DNA from: Oscarella lobularis
Lineage: Eukaryota; Porifera; Homoscleromorpha; Homosclerophorida; Oscarellidae
DNA length: 64,000 nt
Direction of reading: 5' to 3'
Assembly (NCBI RefSeq): GCF_947507565.1
Contig: NC_089181.1
Location: 1,806,134-1,870,133, forward strand
The notes beneath the pieces are model-generated. The model ran no database searches. It worked only from the letters and a program-made list of their open reading frames with translations, and was not told the DNA's origin. Each line of letters opens with the position of its first letter. Position 1 is the first letter of the stretch. A program made the position numbers and the translations under genes. Below, one piece after another: positions 51,844-64,000 of this stretch.

Positions 51844-54827
51844 ATGTCGGAATCCGAGCGTTGTTACAGATTTGAAGACTGCTGTCCTTCTCCTGATCCT
51901 TTTTTTGACGACTACGACGAATACGAGGGATCGGAAGTTCCAGTCGTAATAGACAACGGCGAGTTTCCCCTTCGCTCACGTTTCTGGCTCGAAAACATCT
52001 CGTTTACAGGAGGATACCAGTGCAAAGCCGGCTGGGCAGGCGAATCACAACCAAAACTGATATTTCGAAACGTGACGGCCAAATCGAAAGCGAAAAGGGT
52101 AAGAAGAACAGAGACAACGACGAACTTTTGAACCCGACTCTTTTTTAATTAAATTATTTAAGGAATTTGATGCGTCTACCGTTGGAAGCGATATAGGCAA
52201 CTTGGAAACCGTTCGTTGGGCGTTGCGATCTCAGTTCGACCGAAACGTCGTCACTCATTTCGAAACGCAGGTATGAAAGATCAAATTTTCCTCTTCCGGG
52301 TCTTACGATTCTTTCCGAAGGAACTTGTTTTTGATCACGTGTTCAGTCACTTGGGAATTTCTACGGAGAATTTCGTTGATCATCCTGTCGTTTTGACGGA
52401 ACCGGTTTGCAATCCGAACTACTGTAGAGGAAGTGTGTTGGAAAGGTTTCTTTTATGAGGGAAAATGATTGACGCGTTTTTTTGTTTATTTCTAGTGATG
52501 TCTGAACTTCTGTTTGAATGCTATGGAGTGCCGAGTGTGGCTTATGGAATTGATGCTCTGTTTGGCCTGCATTTTAATCAAAAGCCACCAAGTTAGAGCA
52601 CATTATATCTGTTTGACTTTGGCTGAATTTTTTTTCTTTTTTCAAGATTCAGTTGATTCACTAGTCGTTTCATGTGGATATCAGACGACGCATATCTTGC
52701 CTGTTTTGAAAGGCAGACTTGACGCCAGTCAATGCAAACGGTGTCTTTTTATTTCTATAGACCAAGTTAAGCTTTATTTGAATTTGCGTGCTTCTGGTGT
52801 ATAGTATCAATGTTGGCGGCAGTCACATTGCCTGGTTTCTCCAGCGTCTTCTTCAGCTCAAATATCCAGCGCACCAGCAAGTGGTCACGCTGAGCCGAGC
52901 GGAAGAGCTCATCCATCGGTACGCGTACATGGCTCTCGATTTCGCAGAGGAACTCGACAAATGGCAAAATCCCAATCAAATGATTGACAGAATTATAAAG
53001 ATGCAATTGCCGTACACGCCGGTACGACGAGGTGGTGAACAGTTAGGACTAGTGCTATGCTACTGTCGTCTCCAGATTCCTGTTTTGGATCCTGAAGCGG
53101 CTGCTCTAAAGGAGGAAAGAGAGAAAGAAAAGAAGGCAAGGCAGGGACAGCGTCTTCAGGAAATGGCAGCGAGAAAGCGCCAGGAAAAGGTCGGATAAAT
53201 GAAATTTGTAGAAACTAAAATGTAATCTTGGGACTCAGCTTGAAGAGAACGAGCGACAGTTGGAAGGTTGGCTGTCATTGCTGGCGTTGCGAAATAGTGA
53301 TCCTGATCAATTTGAGGTACGGCGTAATTTTTGACCGCGTGTTATCTTCTCGTTCATCTCGTCTTTTAGAGATTATTATCACACTTCGGGTTTGACTCAG
53401 CTGATGTAAGATAATTGATGATTGATTTGTTCTTTCTCTCTCTCTCTATATATATATACATATTTCTATAGGACTTGGAAGCTTCTATTCAGCAGGTTCA
53501 ACAAAAGATTGTTAAAGCCAGGGCTGCAATGGACGCATCTGTCAAAGACGAAGTGAAGATCTGATTTCGTATCAAAGTTAAACGTTATTTTTCTAATCAG
53601 GTCGACGCGTCATCAGCTGCCAAGAAGCCAAAGGAGGAGGTAAGTCTTCTGCGCTTTGTCGCTCGCTATTCAGCGAATTCTTCTCATTCTCAGACGAACG
53701 TTAGCGAAGAATGGCTCCAGGACTTGAAGGACAGGCGAAGGGTTAGTACCGGTAGTAGATTTTTCACGAAACCAAAGGCAGCTAACCGTTCTTTTAGGCT
53801 CTCATAGATTCGCGCTATCAACGTCAAATGAAGCGACGTCAGCTATCCGACAAGCGTAGCATGGCATCGAAAGAAAGAATGCGTATTATAGCGGAACTGG
53901 CACGCAACGACACAGGTAGCAAACATTGATTAGTCGACTTGGTGACCTGATCAGCTACACTGCGCGCAGTGACAGGCAACAGTCGCGGCAAACCAGCCAA
54001 AGAGGACACCTTCGGTCAGAACGACGACGACTGGCACGTTTATAGAGAAATCGTGCGTGCAAGTATCCGCTAATAGAAGGGAGCCAGCCTCTCTATATCC
54101 GCGATCGTTTCAGAATAAGGAGTCCATTGATTCTGACAACGAAAAAGACGAGGCGGAATTGAAGCAGCTCGAGCAACTGCTGCGACAACACGATCCCGAG
54201 TTCCAACCGAGCACCGTTCAACACGTCGGCATCGACGCCGCTTCCTTCTATCAACTCCATTTGGGAATCGAACGATTTCGGTGAGAAAAAAAATATATAT
54301 ATATATCTGATGATGAAACGAATGTTTGTGCTAGATCGCCCGAGCTTCTCTATCAGCCGTCTCTCATCGGCGTCGATCAGGCGGGAATTGCCGAGACGAT
54401 TCAGTTCGTTTTGAAGCACTACGATCCCGAAGATCAACAGCGTCTCGTCGACGTATAGTGCACCTCTTGAATGATACATTACTTCTTGACTTCATTTTCA
54501 GAATGTATTCGTGACGGGCGGAAGTGCGACTTTACCGAATTTTCTCGATCGCTTGAAACTGGAGCTCCAAGCCGCGAGGCCGTTCAAGTCAAAATTTTCC
54601 GTATCCTGCAGCAGTGAGTAAAAACAGCCAAGTGCCTCGATTCTCTTGTTAACCTTGTTTTTTTAGAGGATCCCGTGTTTGATGCGTGGTCTGGAGCAAG
54701 CAGCTGGGCGCAGGATGTCGAGAGTAAAAGCGGATTCGTATCGAGGCAAGAGTACTTTGAGTGTGGCTCAGACTATTTGAAAGAACACTACGCGTCAAAC
54801 GCGTTCGTCCCTTCGAACACAACCTAG
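51844..54827 (+). CDS. ACTR5: ACTR5/ARP5, actin-related protein of the INO80 chromatin remodeller
   Basis: Nuclear ARP that couples INO80's ATPase to nucleosomes with IES6. Exon 1 reads PVVIDNGEF and [17 protein letters not shown]. Next come [70 protein letters not shown] and [20 protein letters not shown]. The ARP5-specific insertion is a charged helix rich in Glu/Lys/Arg ([19 protein letters not shown] to LARNDT), spread over small exons at 53.1-54.0 kb. The actin fold resumes with [38 protein letters not shown] and [15 protein letters not shown], ending [17 protein letters not shown]. Compared with other ARP5s, exon 1 carries about 16 extra residues between NGEF and YQCKAG, which may be an unspliced mini-intron of 45-50 bases. 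About 14 exons. Confidence 0.95.
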
Positions 54828-54904
54828 ATAGTTGTCGTCCTAGCTAGAGAATCGTTCACTTAGGAGTGTAGTAAATAATTTATATTGGGGAGACCTCTAT
54901 TGTG

Positions 54905-56279
54905 TCAGGCAATGGTACCTTCTTCGTTCTTTGTAACGATCTGCTGTGGACCGGCTTTGAGTGCCCATTCCGTCCATGCCCCCTGTATTGAGTGGCGTTT
55001 CTTATACTGTATATGTGGGTCACTCTTCTCCTCCTTACGTCATAAACGGCAACGTTCTCTTGATTGCACACGAACGCCGCGAATGCAATGAGACAAGCAG
55101 TAATTCCTGATCCGCACGTGGCAATCATTGGCTTGGACAGCGAAATGCCAGCGCTGTCAAAGACTAGGAAAAGCGACAATGAATCATTTTTGCACACACT
55201 GTCTCTCTTTTCTTCACCTTTCAAAAGTTCTTTGGACGATTTCAACGTTCTCGTCTGTGGATCGAGTAGGGACTGATAGTGAACGTTGCGTGAATGAGAT
55301 ATGTGTCCACTAGGCAACCCTAAGAGCCAATGATTTCATAAGATCAACCATTGATTTGCAACAAACCTGGCCTTGGCTCTGGCGCTGTGCCATCAAACCT
55401 GCCTTCAGACCGAGCATCGGCTACCTGAATGACCGATTCTAACGAAATAATGCAGCGAATGTTCAGATATCTCACCTGTTCCACGTTGGACTGTACGTTC
55501 TCCTTTATATCTTGAAAAGTCCTCACAAGTCCTGATCTGAATTCGTGGACTCTGAACGTGGCGGATGCCTGATGATCAGGTATACCAAATCAACATTCTC
55601 CGTCTACAGAACGCTCATTTCAATTTACAATCGGCGCCTTGGCCTGGCCATCTTCGACACTGCAGCCGTTCTCTATCCACTTAGGCAATCCTCCATCCAA
55701 AACAGACACGTCGTCGTGTCCAAAGACCTTAATTAGTTCTGATTTCCGTATCCACGAACAAGAACGCTTTCGGACTCACCCTGAACGTCCACCAAACACG
55801 AGCAGCTGAGAAAAGTCCTGAAGCATTGTTGTCGTACACAACGACGTGAGAATCATTTCCAATACCCAGCTAATAGAATCATTGATTCAATAAACGTATA
55901 TATGACATAGCCTCAAGTCTTAGGTAGATGTGGGAACCTTGGCAACGTGCTCTTCAAATTCGCTCGGACTGGGTAGCATGTGAGGCAGATCGGATTTCTG
56001 ATCTGCAATTCGGTCCACGTCGAAAAACTGGGCCGTTGGAATTCTTCGTCTGCGCAAACGGAGTTTAGTTTAGTCGTCGCTTGCGATGCGCGTTAACTCA
56101 ACTGAGCAAATTCTTCGCTTGCATTTCGTCCCGTTGCGGGCATGTGCCACGAGGCGTCTAGAATTCTGAGGAAAAGGTAAGCTTTCTAAACGTAAACCAG
56201 CTTGCCTAATCCTTCCGAGACCTTCTCTAAGGCGGTTAGAGAGCCACAAGGCCCCCACTAGCGGTTGAACGCGAGCCAT
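54905..56279 (-). CDS. MPST: Mercaptopyruvate/thiosulfate sulfurtransferase (double rhodanese)
   Basis: Transfers sulfur from 3-mercaptopyruvate or thiosulfate to thiols or cyanide. The ATG at 56279 gives [20 protein letters not shown]. The first (inactive) rhodanese domain: [97 protein letters not shown]. The second domain: [29 protein letters not shown], and the catalytic Cys in [19 protein letters not shown], then [15 protein letters not shown], ending EEGTIA. The loop CGSGITA is closer to MPST (CGSGVTA) than to thiosulfate sulfurtransferase (CRKGVTA). No mitochondrial presequence is evident. Small exons. It lies 77 bases from the convergent ACTR5 stop and 58 bases downstream of the GT41 gene's stop on the same strand. 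Confidence 0.92.
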
Positions 56280-56338
56280 GTGACTAAATGACGTCGTACG
56301 TGGACGTCCGGATAAATAAAGGGAAGTTATGCATATAA

Positions 56339-59300
56339 TTACGATTTCAAATCGAATCTCTTATTGGTATTAAAGTGATTGTGTTTTACATCCATTGATA
56401 TTGAAATCTCCCGATGTTTACCTCCTGCTGCATAAGCTTTCCAAATCATACGCATTGACTCTTCCAATACGTGATGCAAGACACGGCTGTTGAATAGAGG
56501 CCTGTTTTGCTCCCTTTTACTACTCTTCAGCTCCTGCAATACTCTAAGCAGTTCTTGCGGCCTTTTCCAATATTCTATAGCTCGAAAAATGTACCTATGA
56601 AAATTTAGATGGAAAAGGAGCTAGACATCATCAAAATGCTCACTCTTCTCTCGTTTTGGCAACAAGACTCTTTCCTTGGCCACTGCCGACGATTATGCTA
56701 GCGGTCATTCGCGACGAGGTTGTTTTGCCAAGCAAAGCCAACACAGGAATGCCGTGATTCAATAAATCAGCAGCGCGAATATACGAATTATAGAGAAACG
56801 CTTCTAGGCACAAATCACACACGGAATCTAATTCCATTTGACCCTCAGATAAGAAAACACCGACGTTAGCTAAATTCGCTCTCACACAGTCTCTCGTCTT
56901 CTTACTGGGTACTGTACGATTTTGCTGTACAAATGAATTCTGTCTCGCAATCCGTTCGCTTTGAACTCTTGATCAATAGTGGCTTCTGCTTGAGAACATG
57001 AGAGATAATATAACAACTGAAGGCGCAGCATACCTGCGGATTTTGCCACGAAAAAGAAGACCATGTGAGCTTGAGGTGAATTCGTTAATATTTCAATCCA
57101 CGCACGAAAGGTGACAGGATCCACGCCCAAATAATGTATCTAATAAAAAAGTCAGCACGGTCACTAACACGCCGTCGTCGAACCTCCGGAACGTAGCAAA
57201 AGACGAAGTCACTGTCTTTTATACCAAACTTTTTACGATTAATAGTAGCTTTTAAAATACCTGTGCGTCACAATGGGCATTAGTAGTGGACCACGCTCAT
57301 AAAAAAAAAGGACTTACTATCTTTAAGCCACAATTCTGGCAAGGCAACCTCTTTCCACGTTCGCGGAGCAACAAGTGGAGGAATAGACAAACTAATCAGC
57401 TTCTCCGTGAAGTGTGAGCTATTGGGACAGGCAACGGGATCGCAGACAAAATAGTCAATAGCCTCTGATCCCGTAGTACCTGAAAAAGAAAAACAGATAG
57501 TAAATGACAGACGAAGATTCTAAAAACACTGACTTGGATATCCGAAAAAGGCAATCTGTATTGGAGCCGGTCGTGCAGCTAAAATTTCGTGACGCGCCAA
57601 ATAGAAGTGGCCCATGACGTCAAATAGCATGTGAATTCGGTCTCCGGCGATGCGCGCAACGGCCTGATCGGTGTCCAGTCGATGCAGATAAACGAAATTA
57701 TTGACGCCAAACGTCTGCTCATACTGCAACATAACGTTCGGCGAGTTATATGATCAACTAAGAGTTCTTCTTCTACCCATTTTGTCAATTCGTCTCGATG
57801 TTCGCTGAGCATGTAAATGAATATCTCGTATTTCGAGCTGTTTACCCACACGGACAAGAGTCGATGAAGGGAGAAGCTAGCCTTAAAAACAGATTTTTCG
57901 TTTCTGAAAGCGCGACGTCGTTTCTCACGTCGTGCTGGTAAAACCAAGTGCCAATAAAACCGATTCTCAATCGCTTAGCCTTCTTGTACTCAACATCTAA
58001 CGTTTTGAGTATTTTCTGAACGTTGCCTCGCTTTTCCTTCATTTTGATCCAATCCATAGCCGCTATGATTCGGGTAACATTCTTAATCTAGGAGCACGTT
58101 AATGATCGCACGAGAAAAAAAGTTTAGTTCATCGCGATTCTATATACTTCGACGGGGCTGAATTCAAAAGGGAGAAAAATAGAAGGACTGCATTTGAAAT
58201 CACGAGCCTTTTCATTCTTCACCACACGCGCGTAATTGTCGACAACCTGACCGAGAACGTCCTTCTGCATCTTCACAAGTACGAAATTCGACTCCCAGCT
58301 GACTCGCGCACCAACAGCCGCATAGCACCTACGCAGCAAAGACTCTCTCACTCACGCGCGAACTCTCGCATTCTCTCACGCAGCCTCGGGCACATTGGAG
58401 AACTTTTTCACGTAAGCTCGAGCGACGTCGTGCACGTTCTCGACGAGACCGTAAGCCAACGACACGTCGCAGTACATGCGAAAAGCGAGCTCTTGCTAAA
58501 GAACAAATAAAAAATAAAAAAGAAGTTGGACGACACTCTTGATCCTCTCCTACATAGCGTTTCACGTGCTTGTCATCCGTGGCTGCTACTACGTTCATTG
58601 TCGATCTGACCGCTTCGCGACTATATTTCAACGCGTCGACGAGTTCGCCCGTAAAACGCTTCGCGAGCGATGCTTGAACGAGCGCTCGCACTTTCTCGCT
58701 TCTCGTCGGCGTCAAGACGTCGAGAACGGTCTCGACGTAGTAGACGCTTCGAGCGTACATATTCGCTTTCTGCAGATCGTCGGCGATCTGCAAGTGCGTT
58801 TCGACGTCGTCCGGATGGTACTTCAGGAGAAGCGAGTCGTAGGCGAGCGCATCGATGAAGCGGTTCTGGCGATGATAGACGGCACTCGCTGCTCGGAGAC
58901 AGTTGTAGCAGCGCGGTCCGAGAGCAACGGCCTTCTTGATGCTCTCTTCCGCCTCTTTGTGCATATCCAATTCCAAATATGCTCCAGCTGGAATTAGAAA
59001 ACTATAATTAATTAATTAATTAAATTAATTGCTGAGGTATTTCCCAAACTATTTCGGTCATGCGTGTTATGTTGCTATAGAAACTTTTTTGACGTCACGT
59101 CGTTTTGTACCGATGTTGGAGAATAACGGCGCTTCATTGACGGTTTCGGATAATATGAGAAAACAGCCGAGCGCCGCATTGAATTGGCCGGTATTGTAGT
59201 AATGTTTTCCCATCTTTCTATATACGCGTGCATAGAGCGTCGTACAACGATCGCCGCAGGGCTCGTTTACTGTATCGTGCTCCCCGGCGAAACGTTGCAG

Positions 59301-59374
59301 ACCCGTCTGACGACTTCCGCTCCAGTCAAAACGAAGGAGAGGAGCGAGAGAAACGCGACGGCGACGACGATCAT
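56339..59374 (-). CDS. TPR-GT41 (OGT/SPINDLY-like) glycosyltransferase with predicted signal peptide
   Basis: Exon 1 (59374-59271) encodes MIVVAVAFLSLLSFVLTGAE, a strong signal peptide, and splices in frame through a 53-base GT-AG intron to exon 2 (59217-59111): MGKHYYNTGQFNAALGCFLI. TPR units continue: AGAYLELDMHKEAEESIKKA, CLRAASAVYHRQNRFIDALA, HLQIADDLQKANMYARSVYY. The C-terminal half is GT41-like: RLRIGFIGTWFYQHDV, DRIHMLFDVMGHFYLARHEI, AARPAPIQIAFFGYPS then TTGSEAIDYFVCD, FTEKLISLSIPP, HYLGVDPVTFRAWIEILTNS and LLNHGIPVLALLGKTTSSRM. These align with the OGT catalytic region (GYPGTTG, DVLWAGTPMVTLPGE, SRVAAS). OGT and SPINDLY are nucleocytoplasmic; a signal peptide would place this one in the secretory pathway. 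The GHTTGMD motif of OGT is not recognisable. Sugar donor unknown. Confidence 0.8.
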
Positions 59375-59500
59375 CGTCGAGTTCCGCACGACAACCGGGA
59401 AATCACGCGACACGCTGGGTCCCGTACATATTTACAAAAATCGTCCTAGGCGTGGCCTCGTTCGACTCCAGTTTGCGTGCACGTTGTTTCGCGTCCGGTC
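59375..59500. promoter_or_regulatory. Bidirectional promoter gap, GT41 gene/ITGB1BP1
   Basis: 126 bases separate two divergent start codons, so both promoters or 5' UTRs share this sequence. No TATA box seen. Confidence 0.6.
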
Positions 59501-60681
59501 ATGTTTGGTCGTCGAAAGAAGTCGGTGGGAACAAAACTCGGCGAGTCGGCCGCAGCGGCGGCGGCGGCGGCGGCTGCAGCGCCGTCGAATCCAAAAGAAA
59601 GACGATACCAAGTAATTTGGACCACAGCAAACATTTAATCGACTCCATTCACATAAAAGAGCGCTTCTCGTTCGTCAGATCCTCGCTAACACGAAGTTAG
59701 CGAGATGGGGCGGAGACCCAATTACTACTTATTAGTCATTCATTTGATTGGCTGTTACCATTATTGCCTGTCTCTGATCTCTTAGTCCCGAGACGATGTC
59801 GGCGAAATGAGTATCGATAACGCAGAAGACGCCGCTGTTCTGTGGGCAATGGATCACGGTCCCGAGCAGCGTTGGGAAGACGAGGCTGAAATTGACTACA
59901 CACAACTACAGCAGCAGGCCTCAGCCGATAAACGTCAGTCGTGGGTCGAAGGGAGGGGGGGGGGACTTTTAATTAATAAATTTTGTTTCTTTTTATAGGA
60001 ATGCCAAGCCTGTTCAACTACAGCAATTCATCGTCACATCGAATGAAAGTGAATTGTTTTTCTGTGTGGGGAAAATGTTTTGAGTTTGATTTGGTTTTTC
60101 GGCTAAGTTTCTTGGAATGTTGAAAAGCGTTCAGGGAAGACTTCCTCCGCAGGAGGGCAGAACGGACTTGTTGGAAACTATTGATCTTGCTCAGGTTATA
60201 ACTGAAATCTAGTGCCTGTGAAACAAAAGGAGATTTTTTTTCTTTCGTCTAAAGCGTCAAGGAAAACTACCGTGGATGTCTTCAGACGAAGACGAACGCG
60301 TCGTGTCCATTTCTCGATACGGCATGAAAGTGATGGATTGCTTCAGCAAGGCAAGTCGAGAAAATTAAAATCGCTTAATTAATTAATTAACGTTCTTGTG
60401 TTACACAGCAAGTACACATGCGTCATCCCTTGCACCGAATCGCGAGCATCATCTTTTACGAAGACGGCTTCGGTAAAAATATGCTCGCTTTCAAAATTGG
60501 TGCCGCCGAGGAGGAGATCTATGACTGCTACATATACGAATGCGAATCGGAGGTAAGAACGATACTATATCTAATAGATTCATTCGTTCATTGCCCTTAG
60601 AAACACGCCAAAGATATCTGTCTTACTCTGGCGCAAGCGTTTGATGCCGTTTACCAAAGGAATACCTTAGAGGGTCAGTGA
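59501..60681 (+). CDS. ITGB1BP1: ICAP-1 (integrin beta-1-binding protein 1), PTB domain
   Basis: Adaptor that binds the beta-1 integrin tail and KRIT1/CCM1. Exon 1: MFGRRKKSVGTKLGES, like the basic N-terminus of vertebrate ICAP-1, followed by a tract of about 11 alanines. Exon 2 (SRDDVGEMSIDNAEDAAVLW, ending QQQASADK) is an extra acidic linker not seen in vertebrate ICAP-1. The PTB domain: HRMKFLGMLKSVQGRLPPQ, LLETIDLAQ then RQGKLPWMSSDEDERVVSIS, RYGMKVMD, HPLHRIASIIFYEDGFGKNM, AFKIGAAEEEIYDCYIYECE, and the final helix AKDICLTLAQAFDAVYQ. It ends NTLEGQ. The DLAQ-GKLP and YGIKV motifs are the ICAP-1 signature. Convergent with CCM2, 108 bases between stops. Confidence 0.9.
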
Positions 60682-60789
60682 GACGCTTTTTTACCCCCTC
60701 ATGCTAAGTAGATGCAATCGAACAAACGCCTTACTTAGTTATGAAAAAACTCCCAAACATACAAAAAATAAGAATAGTGTTATCAAACT

Positions 60790-62582
60790 CTACGTCAGAC
60801 TGAGCTCTAATTCCTCCATTTCATTTTGAATGCTCGAGAGCACATCATCAACAGTGGCTGGCTCCTTAGGCGGTGCCGGTGCCGGCGGCGGCGGCGGCGG
60901 CGGTGGCGGACTGGCGGCGGTCAGAGGACTCAAAGCAGCGGCGTTATCGTTCGACTCTTCGCGACCGAGACGCGGAGGACCGGCACTGGTGCGCTTGCCG
61001 CGACGCTGCTTCTCGCCGCTGCCGCCGCCACCTCCGGCACTGCTGCCCATGTGCGATGCAAGAAAACTCTCGAAGTGACTGCGATGTTCTGCTGAAATGA
61101 ATGCGCGCATTCCTAAGGGAAAAAAAAGAGAGATTAGATCAACTAACAGAATAAATGAATGTACCGGGTAGGAGAAATTTTCGTTGTTCGCCATAGAGAG
61201 CGACGAGACGATCCAAGAAGCTGGTGATGTCTCGGTTGAGCCGAAAGTCGGTTAGAATCTGAGCGAATATTTTCAATTCGTGCTGTTGCAGCAGTTTGTG
61301 AACCTGGGAAAGGCGTGACGATGAACTGTGGCTGCTCCAGTTCTATAAACACTTACTTTTTCCATATATTCTTGAACCATCTGCTGACCGACAGAACTAA
61401 GATCCTTATCGTCCTCCTCCTCCTCCTCCTCCTCCTCCTCGTCCGAATCGCTTTCACCTGCGCAGTCATTAGTTGTGAAGGACAGATAAATGCATAATTA
61501 TCATTTCTTGGCTTCCTTACCTGATGCCGGATGATTCGTCTTTCCTTTGGCACTACAACACGGTTAGACGCACGAACTCAATTGTCTACTGCATTAGGTA
61601 CCTTAGAGCAACGGTATCAACTCCAATAAATTCCGCCACATCAGTACTGTGAGATCGAGCGTGCCGGCGTTCACCACTGGTCTCATCAGTAAACGTGGGC
61701 TGTTGTGCTATGCACATCAAAAGAGGGTATATAGAATAGATGAGAAGCCTACACCGTTACCTTGACTTTGAATGGATGTAGCCCTCCCATCATTCTCAAT
61801 CGCATCTTCGAGTTGAGCCATCGTCGCTTCCGTGTAGACCATTTCAAAAGCTTTCGATATGATCTGACAAATCTCCCTGGCATCGGACTGAAGAAAGACC
61901 GCCCAATAGTCTTCAATAGCACGAGTAGGGCACGAGTACAAACCGAATTAAAACAATGAAAAATGTAGCACGTGCACTTCTGCCGTCTCAACGGACCTAA
62001 ATAAATAAATAAATAAATAAATAAAAGTCTAATATACTCCAATTCGACGACGCTACCTCCTTTGATAATGACAAGATGCTGTTGGTCGTCTGCAACGTAG
62101 CTAACCGACGATATCTCGTGAATGGGAAAACGAGCAGCAACAACCTAAATTTTTTTAAAATGTAGGGTACACACCCACATCATGACAGCCCCACCTCGCC
62201 ACTCTGAACCAGTTTGACATTATAAGCGGATAAATTCAACGTAAGAGTCTCGTGTTCAACAGGTTGCCATGGTAAAAGACCTTGACGCTGAAACGAAATT
62301 ATTTATTGATTTATTTATTGTTTTTGTTGTTGTTTTTCTTCTTACTCTCGCATTGTCAATCAGATCTAGGGCCTTAGATCGATTGCCCATGTCTATGTGA
62401 GCCGGAACGTTGTGAATTTCTCCGAGGAGCTGAATAGAAACGGGGAGATCGCGTTTCACGATTCGCGTTCTTGTCGAAGTAACCTGGCATTTTTTCGCCA
62501 CGTATCCTTCTAAAAGGTAGTCCGAATTTGTCTGAAGCTGGTCGTTGCGGCCGATGAGCTCGTTTCGGGCCGCCACGGCCAT
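60790..62582 (-). CDS. CCM2: CCM2 (malcavernin), PTB plus harmonin-homology domain
   Basis: Scaffold of the KRIT1-CCM2-PDCD10 complex that restrains MEKK3 signalling. The start is the ATG at 62582 (MAVAARNELIGRNDQLQTNS); an upstream extension has no ATG. PTB domain: LEGYVAKKCQ, RDLPVSIQLLGEIHNVPAHI, KALDLIDNARRQG, LLPWQPVEHETLTLNLSAYN, FPIHEISSVSYVADDQQHLV, and the C-terminal helix EICQIISKAFEMVYTEATMA. After a linker with an acidic run comes the harmonin-homology helix bundle: YMEKVHKLLQQHELKIFAQI, FRLNRDITSFLDRLVALYGE, RKFLLPGMRAFISAEHRSHF. A low-complexity Gly/Pro/Ala stretch leads to a conserved terminal helix DVLSSIQNEMEELELSL, as in vertebrate CCM2 where it binds MEKK3. Eight or so short introns. 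Confidence 0.92.
61997..62024 (+). repeat. (AAAT)n microsatellite in a CCM2 intron
   Basis: About seven perfect TAAA units at 61997-62024. Confidence 0.9.
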
Positions 62583-62670
62583 ATGGGCGTTGGCTTGCAA
62601 GGGTTGTGTACGCACTTATCCGGGCGCGCAGCAACCGCGAGCGACTAGCGTGCGTCGACACGTCGCCACG
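62583..62670. promoter_or_regulatory. 88-base bidirectional promoter gap, CCM2/CDK7
   Basis: The two start codons diverge across 88 GC-rich bases containing CGGGCGCGCAGC. No TATA box is seen, as expected for housekeeping bidirectional promoters. Confidence 0.65.

Positions 62671-64000
<1,330 letters not shown>

Noticed and set aside
51960-52035. A definite mini-intron in ACTR5 exon 1
   Set aside because: The insertion relative to other ARP5s is in frame and open, but no convincing donor/acceptor pair restores the exact family sequence; mentioned only as a possibility.

Overview
The window is nuclear DNA from an animal, and it reads most like an early-branching, compact-genome lineage such as a sponge. 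Nearly all genes are split by very short GT-AG introns (often 40-80 bases), intergenic gaps are tens to hundreds of bases, and the gene set is metazoan: DAAM formin, SNAP-25-type SNARE, CCM2, ICAP-1, a VWD/EGF receptor-like protein and SUEL lectin domains. The sponge assignment is inference. I see no rRNA, tRNA, CRISPR or prokaryotic operon structure.

Layout: 1-1095 is the 5' end of a large secreted or membrane protein gene (minus strand). 1423-2916 is an intronless JmjC-TPR gene. 3383-11575 is a complete paralogue of the first gene, with an N-terminal ectodomain family, EGF/PSI-like modules, a VWD domain, at least 17 tandem EGF units, one transmembrane helix and a short tail. 12021-17124 is DAAM (plus). 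17327-18324 is an unrecognised acidic protein (minus). 18575-21418 is RTF1 (minus), sharing a 56-base promoter gap with ZFYVE1/DFCP1 (21475-24573, plus). Two tandem FMN-dependent 2-hydroxyacid oxidases follow (24718-27529), then SEL1L (27557-31284, minus), an orphan P-loop NTPase (31474-33245, minus), a secretory SelO homologue (33843-36487, plus) and a SNAP-25/23 gene (36623-37385, plus).

37622-50340 is an accessory region: a tandem array of glycoside-hydrolase (clan GH-A, GH39-like) genes carrying two SUEL lectin domains. Two copies look intact. One has lost its ordinary start codon. One appears to have been cut into a 5' half and a 3' half by a ~3.1 kb insertion that contains an intronless gamma-glutamyltransferase gene on the opposite strand. 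Next comes a repeat-rich gap with a Tc1/mariner-like MITE and a 31-base direct repeat.

51844-64000 returns to dense housekeeping and signalling genes: ACTR5/ARP5 (INO80 complex), a mercaptopyruvate/thiosulfate sulfurtransferase, a TPR-GT41 (OGT-like) glycosyltransferase with a predicted signal peptide, ICAP-1 (ITGB1BP1), CCM2, and the 5' two-thirds of CDK7. ICAP-1 and CCM2, which in other animals both bind KRIT1, are convergent neighbours. Gene spans run from start to stop codon and include introns. Splice boundaries were read by eye from GT-AG sites and reading-frame continuity.
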